Positions 52,608-60,602 of a DNA stretch of 64,000 nucleotides are shown here, piece by piece (position 1 is the stretch's first letter; each line of letters begins with the position of its first letter). This DNA is from Streptomyces sp. VRA16 Mangrove soil. Its GTDB lineage: Bacteria > Actinomycetota > Actinomycetes > Streptomycetales > Streptomycetaceae. The notes beneath the pieces were generated by a model. The model was not told the DNA's origin, did not search any database, and saw nothing but the letters and a program-made list of their open reading frames with translations. The stretch covers positions 62,001 to 126,000 of the forward strand of contig NZ_JAFVLN010000003.1 of NCBI RefSeq assembly GCF_017377775.1, written 5' to 3'. The position numbers and the translations under genes were made by a program.

Positions 52608-54124
52608 GCGGGGCCTCCGATCGTGGCGGGGTGCGTGCGCCGGGACACCGACTCGTCCGTATCGCCGATCAGTCGGGCGGCTTGGAGCGCTGCCTGCGTA
52701 CTGCTTCCTGCCACCAGGGCACCCGCCTCGCGCAGCACCTTCCGTTGGGCGCTCGCCCGCTGCGGGTCCTCGTCGGTGCCGACGACGAAGCAGAGCACGG
52801 CCGGGCGGTCGTCCCCCGCGCCGGCCAGCGTCTCGGCGACGGCCCCGGCCGGATCGGGGGCGGCCCCGTACCCGATGACGACGTCGAGCACGATCACCGC
52901 CGTCGCCGGGTCGGCCAGCGCCGCCCGCAGGTACGCGGTGCGCACGCCCGGGTCGATCATCGGGTGCGGGCGGCCCGCGGTGAACGCGTCGTCGCCCAGG
53001 TCGAGGACGAGGTGGCGGGGCGGCAGCGCGGGCGGCGACCCGGTGCGGTCGATCGCGCCGAGGGCGGGGCCGAGCAGCAGGCTCGCCTCGTGGGCGAAGG
53101 TGCCGCCCGCGTACAGGCCCCGCAGCAGGCGGCGGCCGGGCGGCGGCGCGGGGAGCCGGGGCGCGGGTTCGGCGGGGACCGGTCGCCGCAGCGCCTGCGC
53201 GGCGGCGGCGCGGGCGGCCTCGTACAGGGTCGGCGCGAGGACGACTCCGGGCGGCGGGGAGACGCCCGCCGGGTCCCAGCCGAGGAAGCAGACGACGGCG
53301 GGCTTCCCCGACGCGCCGACGTGCGCGAGGAGTCGCTCGGCGACGCGCGGCGCGGGCGGCTTGGAGACGAGGACGAGGGAGTCGGTCGCCGGGTCGGCGG
53401 CGAGGGCGTCCAGGGCCGCGCGCATCGTCAGCCCGCCGACCTCCTCGGTGACGTCGCGGCTGCCGGTGCCGACGATGTGGCTGATGCCCGCGCCCAGGGC
53501 GTGCAGCAGGGTCGAGACCTGCTGCAGTCCGGTGCCGGACGCGCCGACGAGGCCGATGCCGCCTCGGCGTACGGCGTTGGCGAAGCCCAGCGGGACGCCG
53601 CCGATGACGGCGGTGCCGCAGTCGGGGCCCATCACGAGCAGGCCCCGCGCGGCGGCCTCCCGCTTGAGCGCGACCTCGTCGGCGAGCGGCACGTGGTCGC
53701 TGAAGACGAAGGCGTGCATCCCGCGGCGCAGCGCCTTGCGGGCCTCGGCCGCCGCGTAGGGGCCGGGGGTGGAGATGAGGGCGAGGTCGGTGTCGGTGGG
53801 CGCGGCGGCGAGCGAGCGCGGGGCGGGCCCGGAGTCCTCCTCGGGCGGCGCGTCGCCCTCGCGCAGGGCGTCCGGGACCGCGGTGAGGGCTTCCTCGACG
53901 GCGTCGGCGGTTCCGCGGACGGCGACGATCAGGTCGTTGGGGGCGGCCGACCTGCCCTCGTCCGCCAACATCCCGGTGTCGGCGAGGACTTCACGGTTGG
54001 CGGGGGTGCCCATGACGAGGCTCACCGCGTCCACGCCGGGCTGTCCGGCGAGGCGCTCGGCCACTCTCATCAGGGCGACGGAGTCGGCGTACAGGTCCTT
54101 GTGCACGGCGTTTCGCAGCACCAT
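52604..54124 (-). CDS. fdrA: FdrA-like acyl-CoA synthetase-type subunit (AllF-like)
   Basis: A 506-residue protein of the succinyl-CoA-synthetase superfamily. HKDLYADSVALMRVAERLA and VMGTPANREVL begin the FdrA pattern; LVMGPDCGTAVIGGVPLGFA and GASGTGLQQVSTLLHALG are CoA-ligase-like phosphohistidine-domain segments. It is the third component of the oxamate carbamoyltransferase system. ATG 54124 matches the E. coli FdrA start; a GTG at 54145 is possible, and neither has a clear Shine-Dalgarno. Confidence 0.9.
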   Translation of the reverse strand: MVLRNAVHKDLYADSVALMRVAERLAGQPGVDAVSLVMGTPANREVLADTGMLADEGRSAAPNDLIVAVRGTADAVEEALTAVPDALREGDAPPEEDSGPAPRSLAAAPTDTDLALISTPGPYAAAEARKALRRGMHAFVFSDHVPLADEVALKREAAARGLLVMGPDCGTAVIGGVPLGFANAVRRGGIGLVGASGTGLQQVSTLLHALGAGISHIVGTGSRDVTEEVGGLTMRAALDALAADPATDSLVLVSKPPAPRVAERLLAHVGASGKPAVVCFLGWDPAGVSPPPGVVLAPTLYEAARAAAAQALRRPVPAEPAPRLPAPPPGRRLLRGLYAGGTFAHEASLLLGPALGAIDRTGSPPALPPRHLVLDLGDDAFTAGRPHPMIDPGVRTAYLRAALADPATAVIVLDVVIGYGAAPDPAGAVAETLAGAGDDRPAVLCFVVGTDEDPQRASAQRKVLREAGALVAGSSTQAALQAARLIGDTDESVSRRTHPATIGGPA

Positions 54125-54218
54125 GAGGCCGACTGTAGGCAGCACGCACCGGTGCGGGACATGGCTCCCGCTGCCAGTGCCCGTGGGGAGTTACCGGCAC
54201 CAGGTGACAGTGCCCGCC

Positions 54219-55790
54219 TCAGCCGCGGTCCCACACCGCGAGCAACCGCAGCGCGTACACGGCGAGTTCGGTCTGCAGCCGGGCCATCGCGTGCCGCTCC
54301 AGGCCGCCGGTGAGCCGTTCGATCTGGCGCAGCCGGTAGCGCAGGGTGTTGTAGTGGATGTGCAGGCGTTCGGCGGTGGTCACGCCGTTGCGGTCGTGGA
54401 GGAGATAGACGCCGAGGGTCTCGACGAGCGCGCCGTCGCCGCGCCGGTCGTGCTCGATGAGCGGGCCGAGCGCGTCGTCGACCATACGGCGCAGTTCGTC
54501 GCTGGGCACCTGGCCGAGCAGCCGGTACACGCCCATGTCGGCGTAGGTGCGCACGAAGTCGTCGCCGTGCACCTCCCGGCCGAGGCCGAGGGTCTGCACG
54601 GCCTCCTCGTAACTGCGGTGGTAGGCGCCGAAGTCGGCCTGGGCGGTGCCGGCGGCGACGACCACGTTCCAGTCGGGGTGCGCGGCGGTGACGGCGGCGT
54701 GCAGGGCCTGGCAGCGGGCGGGGAGCGAATCGCCGGGTTCGAGGAGTGCGGCGACGCCCGCCTGGTTGCCCCACAGCAGGGCCTGGTCCCCCGCCGCGCC
54801 GCGCACCAGGCTCAACAGCCTCTCCTCGAAGTGGGGTTGGGGCAGCGGCGCGACGCCGTCGGGCCCGGTGGCCTCCAGGAGGACGGCGGCGCGCGGCAGC
54901 CGCAGGTTCCAGCCGAGCGCGGCGGCCCGGCCGAGGGTGTCGGCGCGGTCGCGCGGGGCGCGGGACACCAGGTCCATCAACAGCGTGGTCCGGTACCGCT
55001 GCTGTCGGCTGGCGACCGCCTGCTCCTGCGCGGCGATCATGCAGGCGACGGTGGTGGCGTGGTCGAGCGCCATCCGCTGGTGCGGAGTGAGTTCGGTACC
55101 GCCCTCGGCCCACAGTGCGACGGCGCCGCCGTGCCGGATGCCGGTGTCGATGGGCCGGGTGGCAGTCGCGGGCACGTCGCACGGCGGGGCGCCGGCCGAG
55201 GCGAGCACGCCGCCCTGCCGGTCGTGGACGGCGACGGCGCAGCCGGACAGTTCCAGGAGTACGTTCATGAGTTCCTGGTAGGAGCCGCCGTCGACGGCGA
55301 CCGCGGTGAGCCGCTCGTGCAGGGCGCGGGACTGCTCCAGCTCCAGGGCATGCCGGTTGAGGACGGTGCCGAGGACCTCGGAGAGGATGTCGTTGAACAT
55401 CACGTCGCCGGGCAGCGCGATCACCGGGAAGCCGAGCGCGTCGCCCAACGCCAGCATCTTCGGCGGGAGTTCGGGCAGGTAGGGGCCGACCTTGACGCCG
55501 AGCGCGGCGAGTCCGCGCCCGGCGAGGGTGGGCACGAGGGCGGTGAGAGCGGCCTCGTCGTCGCGCACGGCGTAGGCGGTGGTCAGGAGCAGTTCCCCGC
55601 CGCGCATCCAGCGCACGATGTCGGGGACCTCCATGATGTTGACGACACGGATGCGGCGCGCGGCGCCGTGGGCGCCGGCGACGAGCCGGGCCCCGCCGAG
55701 GCACGGCAGGTCGAGCGCCTCGCGCACGGTGAGTCCGGAGGAGAGGTCGTAGCCGCGGGCCTGGCCGGTACCGGTGCCGATGCCTGTCAT
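54219..55790 (-). CDS. PucR family transcriptional regulator
   Basis: A 523-residue regulator. An N-terminal PucR purine-catabolism domain (residues ~15-140, GLTVREALDLPCLGGARLVA, GGELLLTTAYAVRDDEAALT) is followed by a GGDEF-like middle and a C-terminal PucR HTH (~460-515, GVYLLHDRNGVTTAERLHIH, YRLRQIERLTGG). PucR in Bacillus activates purine and allantoin genes. It lies upstream of fdrA on the same strand and divergent to the carbamate kinase unit, so it probably controls both arms. Confidence 0.92.
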   Translation of the reverse strand: MTGIGTGTGQARGYDLSSGLTVREALDLPCLGGARLVAGAHGAARRIRVVNIMEVPDIVRWMRGGELLLTTAYAVRDDEAALTALVPTLAGRGLAALGVKVGPYLPELPPKMLALGDALGFPVIALPGDVMFNDILSEVLGTVLNRHALELEQSRALHERLTAVAVDGGSYQELMNVLLELSGCAVAVHDRQGGVLASAGAPPCDVPATATRPIDTGIRHGGAVALWAEGGTELTPHQRMALDHATTVACMIAAQEQAVASRQQRYRTTLLMDLVSRAPRDRADTLGRAAALGWNLRLPRAAVLLEATGPDGVAPLPQPHFEERLLSLVRGAAGDQALLWGNQAGVAALLEPGDSLPARCQALHAAVTAAHPDWNVVVAAGTAQADFGAYHRSYEEAVQTLGLGREVHGDDFVRTYADMGVYRLLGQVPSDELRRMVDDALGPLIEHDRRGDGALVETLGVYLLHDRNGVTTAERLHIHYNTLRYRLRQIERLTGGLERHAMARLQTELAVYALRLLAVWDRG

Positions 55791-55947
55791 GTCCAGCCAC
55801 TATGCGACCATGCGATGCCGTCCGTAAGACGCCGTGCGTTACTTCCGTGTGTCCCGTCCCGGCATCTCGGATGCCTTGTCATCCGGTGTCAGCGCGGGGC
55901 CCGCCTTCCTGGCGTCCGCTGCCCATGACGCCCCGCCGTGCCGCGCC

Positions 55948-55953
55948 TACCTT
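55948..55953 (+). promoter_or_regulatory. -10 element (TACCTT) for leaderless carbamate kinase transcript
   Basis: TACCTT fits TANNNT and ends 6 bases before ATG 55960. No ribosome-binding site is present, so a leaderless mRNA is likely. The site lies in the intergenic region facing pucR. Confidence 0.5.
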
Positions 55954-55959
55954 GACGGC

Positions 55960-56958
55960 ATGATCTCGCCAACCGCTCACCGGACCGTGGTCGTCGCCAT
56001 CGGCGGCAACGCCCTGCTGCGCGGCGGGCCGCACGCCACCATCGCCGAACAGATGGACGCGGCACAGGAGTTGGCGGTCTGCGTGACCGCTCTCCTGGAC
56101 GCCGGGTGGCAGGTCGTGGTGACCCACGGCAACGGCCCGCAGGTCGGTTTCATCAAGCGCCGCGCCGACCTCGTCAGGGACCTCGCGCCCGAACTCCCCT
56201 CCCTGGACCTCGACATGTGCGTGGCCGACTCGCAGGGCAGCCTCGGCTACATCCTGGCCGTGGCGATCGCGGGCCGGCTGCGGCTGCTCGGCCGCGACCC
56301 CGGCCGGGTGGCGGCGCTCCTCACGCACACCCTGGTGGACGCCGCCGACCCGGCGTTCCGCCGTCCCACCAAGCCGATCGGCGCGTACTACGACGAGGCG
56401 ACGGCCCGCAGGCTCGCCGCCGCGCACCAGTGGTCGGTGGCGCCCGAGCCGGGCCGGGGCTGGCGCCGTGTGGTGCCCTCGCCGCGGCCCCGCCGGATCC
56501 TGGAGACGGCGTCCGTGCGCACCCTGTCGGCCAGTGGCTGCACGGTCATCGCGGGCGGTGGCGGCGGGATCCCGCTGGTGGAGTCGGCGGACGGCGGCCT
56601 CAGGGGCGTGGAGGCCGTCATCGACAAGGACCTCACATCGGCGCTGCTCGCCGCCGAACTGGACGCCGGGCTCCTGGTGATCACCACGGGCGTGGAGCGG
56701 GTCGCGGTCGACTTCGGCCTGCCGACCCAGCGCTTCCTGGACCGGCTCGCGCCCGGCGAGGCCCAACTGCTGCTCGCACAGGGCCAGTTCCCCGAGGGCA
56801 GCATGGGCCCGAAGATCCGTGCCGCGCTGGACTTCGTCGCAGGCGCGCCGCACCGCCGTGTCCTCATCACCTCGCCGCACGGCCTGCCCGCCGCCCTCGA
56901 AGGGCGGGGCGGCACCTGGCTGGAACACGAAACCTCGACGGTCGGGAGGCCGCAGTGA
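55960..56958 (+). CDS. Carbamate kinase (catabolic)
   Basis: A 332-residue amino-acid-kinase-fold enzyme: VVVAIGGNALLRGG, VVVTHGNGPQVGFIKRRADL, ADSQGSLGYILAVAI, VIAGGGGGIPLVE and the terminal QGQFPEGSMGPKIRAALDFV. It converts carbamoyl phosphate and ADP to carbamate and ATP. In E. coli the catabolic kinase YbcF/AllK works with FdrA-YlbE-YlbF; here it is the first gene of the opposite arm of the same locus. The ATG is set by the leaderless promoter and similarity. Confidence 0.94.
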   Translation: MISPTAHRTVVVAIGGNALLRGGPHATIAEQMDAAQELAVCVTALLDAGWQVVVTHGNGPQVGFIKRRADLVRDLAPELPSLDLDMCVADSQGSLGYILAVAIAGRLRLLGRDPGRVAALLTHTLVDAADPAFRRPTKPIGAYYDEATARRLAAAHQWSVAPEPGRGWRRVVPSPRPRRILETASVRTLSASGCTVIAGGGGGIPLVESADGGLRGVEAVIDKDLTSALLAAELDAGLLVITTGVERVAVDFGLPTQRFLDRLAPGEAQLLLAQGQFPEGSMGPKIRAALDFVAGAPHRRVLITSPHGLPAALEGRGGTWLEHETSTVGRPQ

Positions 56959-58004
56959 CGCTGGAACCCGGACAGGGCCCGATCGACGGCACGCACTATC
57001 TGGAGGCCACCCCGGAGAACGTGCTGTGGGGCCGCCTGCCCTGCCGTGCCACGCCGCCGGCGCTCACCGTCGACCCGGGCTGCACCGTCACCTTCGACAC
57101 GGTGTCCCACGAGGGCATCCTGGCGGACCAGGGCTCGGACCCGGTGGAGTTCTTCGGCCGGTTCGGGGTCGCCGCGGCCGACGTCCTGTCCGACGCCCGG
57201 CTCCTCGCCAAGACGCCGGGGCTGCGTCCCACGGACGCCGACGGCCCGCACGTCGTCTCGGCGCCGGTGCACGTGCGCGGCGCCGCACCCGGCGACCTGC
57301 TCCGTGTCGACATCCTGTCGCTGCACCGCCGCGCCGACTACGGCCTGGTCTCCAGCCGCCACGGCCGCGGCGCGCTCCCGGATCAATTCGCTGTCCAGGG
57401 ACCGGAGTTCACGTTCTGCTCGGTCGAGAACGAGCAGGGTGTCATCCGGTACGGGACGGACGCGGCGGCCCGGTTCCCCCTCCGGCCGTTCCTGGGGATC
57501 ATGGGCGTCGCCACGGACACCGACACGCCCGCGCACAGCGTCCCGCCGGGCCGGCACGGCGGCAACATCGACGTGAAGCACCTCGGCACCGGCACCAGCC
57601 TCTACCTGCCCGTGCAGACCGAGGGCGCTGGCTTCCACACCGGTGACCCGCACTACGCGCAGGGCAACGGCGAGGTCGCCCTCACCGCGTTCGAGGCCCC
57701 GCTGCGCGCCACGTTGCGGCTCACCGTCCTCAAGGGCGCACGGGCCCGCGCGGCGGCCGCGACCCTCGCGGAACCGTTCGGCGAGACCGACCGCCACTGG
57801 ATCCCGATCGGCCTGCACGAGGATCTGAACCTCGCGATGAAGGCGGCCGTGCGCTCCGCCCTCGCCTTCCTCACCGACCGCTTCGGCATGCCGCCGCACG
57901 CCGCCTACGCCTATCTGAGCGCCGCCGCCGACTTCGAGGTCTCCCAGGTCGTCGACCGTGTCCAGGGCGTGCACTGCCTGATCCGCAAGTCCGACTTCAG
58001 CTGA
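56955..58004 (+). CDS. Acetamidase/formamidase family amidohydrolase
   Basis: A 349-residue FmdA/AmdA-type protein. Recognisable segments are VTFDTVSHEGILADQGSDPV, GAAPGDLLRVDILSL, PPGRHGGNIDVKHLGTGTSL and GDPHYAQGNGEVALTAFE, the metal/substrate regions of the family. It hydrolyses short amides to acid and ammonia; in this context an amide such as oxamate is a reasonable substrate (inference). GTG 56955 overlaps the kinase stop by 4 bases. Confidence 0.9.
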   Translation: MTLEPGQGPIDGTHYLEATPENVLWGRLPCRATPPALTVDPGCTVTFDTVSHEGILADQGSDPVEFFGRFGVAAADVLSDARLLAKTPGLRPTDADGPHVVSAPVHVRGAAPGDLLRVDILSLHRRADYGLVSSRHGRGALPDQFAVQGPEFTFCSVENEQGVIRYGTDAAARFPLRPFLGIMGVATDTDTPAHSVPPGRHGGNIDVKHLGTGTSLYLPVQTEGAGFHTGDPHYAQGNGEVALTAFEAPLRATLRLTVLKGARARAAAATLAEPFGETDRHWIPIGLHEDLNLAMKAAVRSALAFLTDRFGMPPHAAYAYLSAAADFEVSQVVDRVQGVHCLIRKSDFS

Positions 58005-58020
58005 CCGAGGAGCGCTCCGC

Positions 58021-59271
58021 ATGCACCGCCTGATCCTGCGCAGGGCCCGCGTCGAGCACGCGGCGGCCCCCTGCGACGTCCTCATCACGGACGGAGTCGT
58101 CCGCACCGTGGGCACCGTCCCCGACGCGGAGCCCGGCCGGAGCATCGACTGCGCGGGCCGCATCGTCCTGCCCGGCTTCGTGGAGCCCCATCTGCACCTG
58201 GACAAGGCCCTGCTGGACGGCGTCCGGCCGAACCCCGACGGCACCCTGGCCGGCGCCATCGCCGTCACCGGCGAACTGAAGCGGGCCTTCACCCACGCCG
58301 ACGTACGCGACCGCTCCCGCACCGTCCTCGAAACGGCGATCCGCAACGGCACGACCCTGATCCGCGCCCACCCCGACGTCGATCCCGTCGCGGGTCTCCT
58401 CGGCGTCGAGGTGCTGCTCGAACTGCGCGAGGAGTACCGGCAGTTGGTGGACCTCCAGATCGTGGCGTTCCCGCAGGAGGGCGTCTTCCGCTCCCCCGGT
58501 ACGGAGAAGCTCCTGACCGCCGCGCTCGCCGCGGGCGCGGACGTCGTCGGCGGCTGCCCCTACAACGAGGACTCACTCGCCGATTCCCACCGCCACGTCG
58601 AGCTCGTCCTGGACCTGGCCGCCGCGCACGGTCTCCCGGCGGATCTGCACGCCGACTTCGCGGACGACGCGAGCGATCCCCGGTACGCGCTCGCCGAGTT
58701 CATCGCCGAGCAGACCGTGCGCCGCGGCCTGTCGGGGCGGGTGACCCTGGGCCACGCCACCTCGCTCGCGGGCCGCCCGCCGGCCGACCGGGCCCGCGCG
58801 CTCACCGCGCTCGCCGAGGCGGGCGTCGCCGTCGTCCCGCTGCCCGCCACGGACCTGCACCTGGGCGGCCGCCACGACACCACGGCCACCCGCCGCGGCA
58901 TCGCACCGGTCCGCGAACTCTGGGACGCGGGGGTGCTCGTCTCCTGCTCCTCGAACAACATCCGCAACGCGTTCACCCCGTACGGCAGCGCCGACGCCCT
59001 GGACACGGCGCTGCTGCTCGCCCAGACCGGCCATCTGTCGGGTCCCGCCGACCTGTCCCGCGTCCTGCGCATGATCACGTACGACGCGGCCCGCGTGACC
59101 GGCGCCGACGGCGACTACGGCGTCCGGCCCGGCGCCCGCGCCGACCTGGTGGTCCTGGACTCGACGACGTACGACGACATCGTGCTCGACCGCCCCGACC
59201 GCGCCTACGTGATCAAGGCGGGCCGGGTGGTGGCCCGCACCACCCGCACGACCGAACTCCTGCACCCGTAG
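58021..59271 (+). CDS. Amidohydrolase, cytosine deaminase-like
   Basis: A 416-residue metal-dependent deaminase/hydrolase. HxH lies in PGFVEPHLHLDKALL, the next His in DLHADFADDASDP and the third in VTLGHATSLAG. At the place of the metal Asp (GHDD of CodA) the sequence reads CSSNNIRNAFTPYG, i.e. Asn-Asn. Ring-opening or deamination of a cyclic ureide or pyrimidine would feed the carbamoyltransferase. GAGGAG lies 10 bases before the ATG, and the amidase stop is 16 bases upstream. Confidence 0.85.
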   Translation: MHRLILRRARVEHAAAPCDVLITDGVVRTVGTVPDAEPGRSIDCAGRIVLPGFVEPHLHLDKALLDGVRPNPDGTLAGAIAVTGELKRAFTHADVRDRSRTVLETAIRNGTTLIRAHPDVDPVAGLLGVEVLLELREEYRQLVDLQIVAFPQEGVFRSPGTEKLLTAALAAGADVVGGCPYNEDSLADSHRHVELVLDLAAAHGLPADLHADFADDASDPRYALAEFIAEQTVRRGLSGRVTLGHATSLAGRPPADRARALTALAEAGVAVVPLPATDLHLGGRHDTTATRRGIAPVRELWDAGVLVSCSSNNIRNAFTPYGSADALDTALLLAQTGHLSGPADLSRVLRMITYDAARVTGADGDYGVRPGARADLVVLDSTTYDDIVLDRPDRAYVIKAGRVVARTTRTTELLHP

Positions 59272-59367
59272 CGCCACCCGCCCCGTCCGCACCTCCCGTA
59301 CTCCCGCACCCGCACCCGCACGGCACCCGCGCACCCATCCACCCCTCCCCTCCGCCAAGGAGTCCCC

Positions 59368-59934
59368 ATGCGCGAACGCCTCCCGCACGAAATCGTCGCC
59401 TCCGTACTCGCCGGTCTCACGGCGTTCATCGGTGGCAACGCGCTCCATCTGCCGCCCTGGGCGATCTTCATCTCCTGGGCGGGCACGTTCCTGCTGGGCG
59501 GTCCGAGCCTGGCCAACGCGAAGAAGCTCTGGTTCGCGATGCCCGCGGGCTCGACGTTCGCGCTGGTCATCGTGGTGATCGAGAACCACGCGGGCACGGC
59601 GTTCGGCGACGGCCAGTGGGCCCGCAACGCGTTCCAGGCGCTGGTCATCCTGGTCGTCAACAGCGCCCTGATGTACGCGGGCCGGCTCAAGGCCCTCGCC
59701 CTGATCCCGGGCATGTTCTTCGGCTTCGCCAGCTACTTCGCCACGTACTACGGCGGCTTCGGCCACAACCCCGGAAATGTCTGGGTGGCCTGGCTGAGCG
59801 TCGTCGCCATGAACGCCCTGGGCCCGGTCTTCGCCTATCTGTCGACGAAGCTGACGTTCGCGACGGCGGCGGCCACCGACGCGGACGCGGCTACGGCAGG
59901 TCAGGAAGCGCGCCGAGCGCCAGCGCCACAGTGA
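59368..59934 (+). CDS. DUF1097 family membrane protein
   Basis: A 188-residue protein with about five hydrophobic segments (VLAGLTAFIGGNALHLPPWA, TFLLGGPSLANAKKLWFA, GMFFGFASYFATYYGGFG) matching DUF1097. The family has no proven role; the position as last gene of the ureide arm suggests transport or retention of a small nitrogen compound (inference). AAGGAG lies before the ATG. The stop overlaps the convergent barstar-like gene by 44 bases. Confidence 0.82.
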   Translation: MRERLPHEIVASVLAGLTAFIGGNALHLPPWAIFISWAGTFLLGGPSLANAKKLWFAMPAGSTFALVIVVIENHAGTAFGDGQWARNAFQALVILVVNSALMYAGRLKALALIPGMFFGFASYFATYYGGFGHNPGNVWVAWLSVVAMNALGPVFAYLSTKLTFATAAATDADAATAGQEARRAPAPQ

Positions 59935-60208
59935 CCGCGTCGGCCTGCTCAAAGATCTCCTGGGCGATCTCCCACTGTTCGGGCGCCCGCCTGGCGTACT
60001 CCCGCCATCCGCCGACGACGAGCACCAGCCGCTCGGCGCCCTGGGGCAACTGCCCGGGGTCGCCGAGTGCGTCGGCGAGCGCGTCCCAGTTCCGCCCGAA
60101 CCAGTCGGGCAGGTCGAGGGCGGCGGCGCAGCGGTCCATGAAGGCGGCCTTGTCGGCGACCCCTTCGAGGTCGAGGACCCGCATCGCCCAGTCGCCGGTC
60201 CCGCTCAT
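59891..60208 (-). CDS. Barstar family ribonuclease inhibitor
   Basis: A 105-residue barstar-fold protein: MRVLDLEGVADKAAFMDRCA, LDLPDWFGRNWDALADAL and RLVLVVGGWREYARRAPEQW. The Asp/Asn-rich WFGRNWDAL helix is the RNase-binding region. It overlaps the upstream ribonuclease-like gene by 4 bases (ATGA), so toxin and inhibitor are co-translated. It presumably protects the cell from the neighbouring RNase before export. Confidence 0.9.
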   Translation of the reverse strand: MSGTGDWAMRVLDLEGVADKAAFMDRCAAALDLPDWFGRNWDALADALGDPGQLPQGAERLVLVVGGWREYARRAPEQWEIAQEIFEQADAVTVALALGALPDLP

Positions 60209-60555
60209 CGCAGCACTTCCTTGAACGACTCGTAGTGGTCGGCGGTGTAGTACGTCTCGTCGCCTTCCCCGGTGACGATGCGCCGCGCACCTCGGTCGCG
60301 CGAGCCCGGGGTCGGCACGGTGTACTCGTGGTAGTACCCGCGCCGGTGCTGGGGCAGTTTCCGCTCGTAGTTGCCGAAGACGCTGCCGTCCTTCTCGTAC
60401 GGGAACGGACCGCCCTTGTCGATCAGAGCGAGCGTGCGCCGCGCCTCGACGGGCAGCCGGCTCTCCCGCACGGTGGCCATGCCGGAGTCGGCGCACCCGA
60501 CGAGCAGCGCACCACAGACGAGCAGCAGACACAGCAGACGACGCACCACGATCAA
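60205..60555 (-). CDS. Exported guanyl-specific ribonuclease (barnase/RNase Sa-like)
   Basis: A 116-residue protein. The signal (MIVVRRLLCLLLVCGALLVG) ends in a lipobox-like LVGC, so it may be lipid-anchored. The mature part has the N1/T1 RNase pattern PFPYEKDGSVFGNYERKLP with catalytic Glu in YYHEYTV, Arg in ARRIVTGEGDETYY and His in TADHYESF. It cleaves RNA after G. The start GTG/ATG region lies near 60555. Barstar follows with a 4-base overlap. Confidence 0.9.
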   Translation of the reverse strand: MIVVRRLLCLLLVCGALLVGCADSGMATVRESRLPVEARRTLALIDKGGPFPYEKDGSVFGNYERKLPQHRRGYYHEYTVPTPGSRDRGARRIVTGEGDETYYTADHYESFKEVLR

Positions 60556-60574
60556 GCCCCTCGAACGTCAGCCG

Positions 60575-60598
60575 GCGGGGTCCGGGGCGGAGCCCCGC
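60575..60598. repeat. Dispersed Streptomyces hairpin repeat
   Basis: The CGGGGTCCGGGGCGGAGCCC element, with a 6-bp stem (CGGGGC-GGA-GCCCCG), is abundant between Streptomyces genes. Here it follows the SorC-regulator gene and may act as its terminator. Recognition is from general knowledge; one copy is in this window. Confidence 0.6.
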
Positions 60599-60602
60599 GA
60601 TC

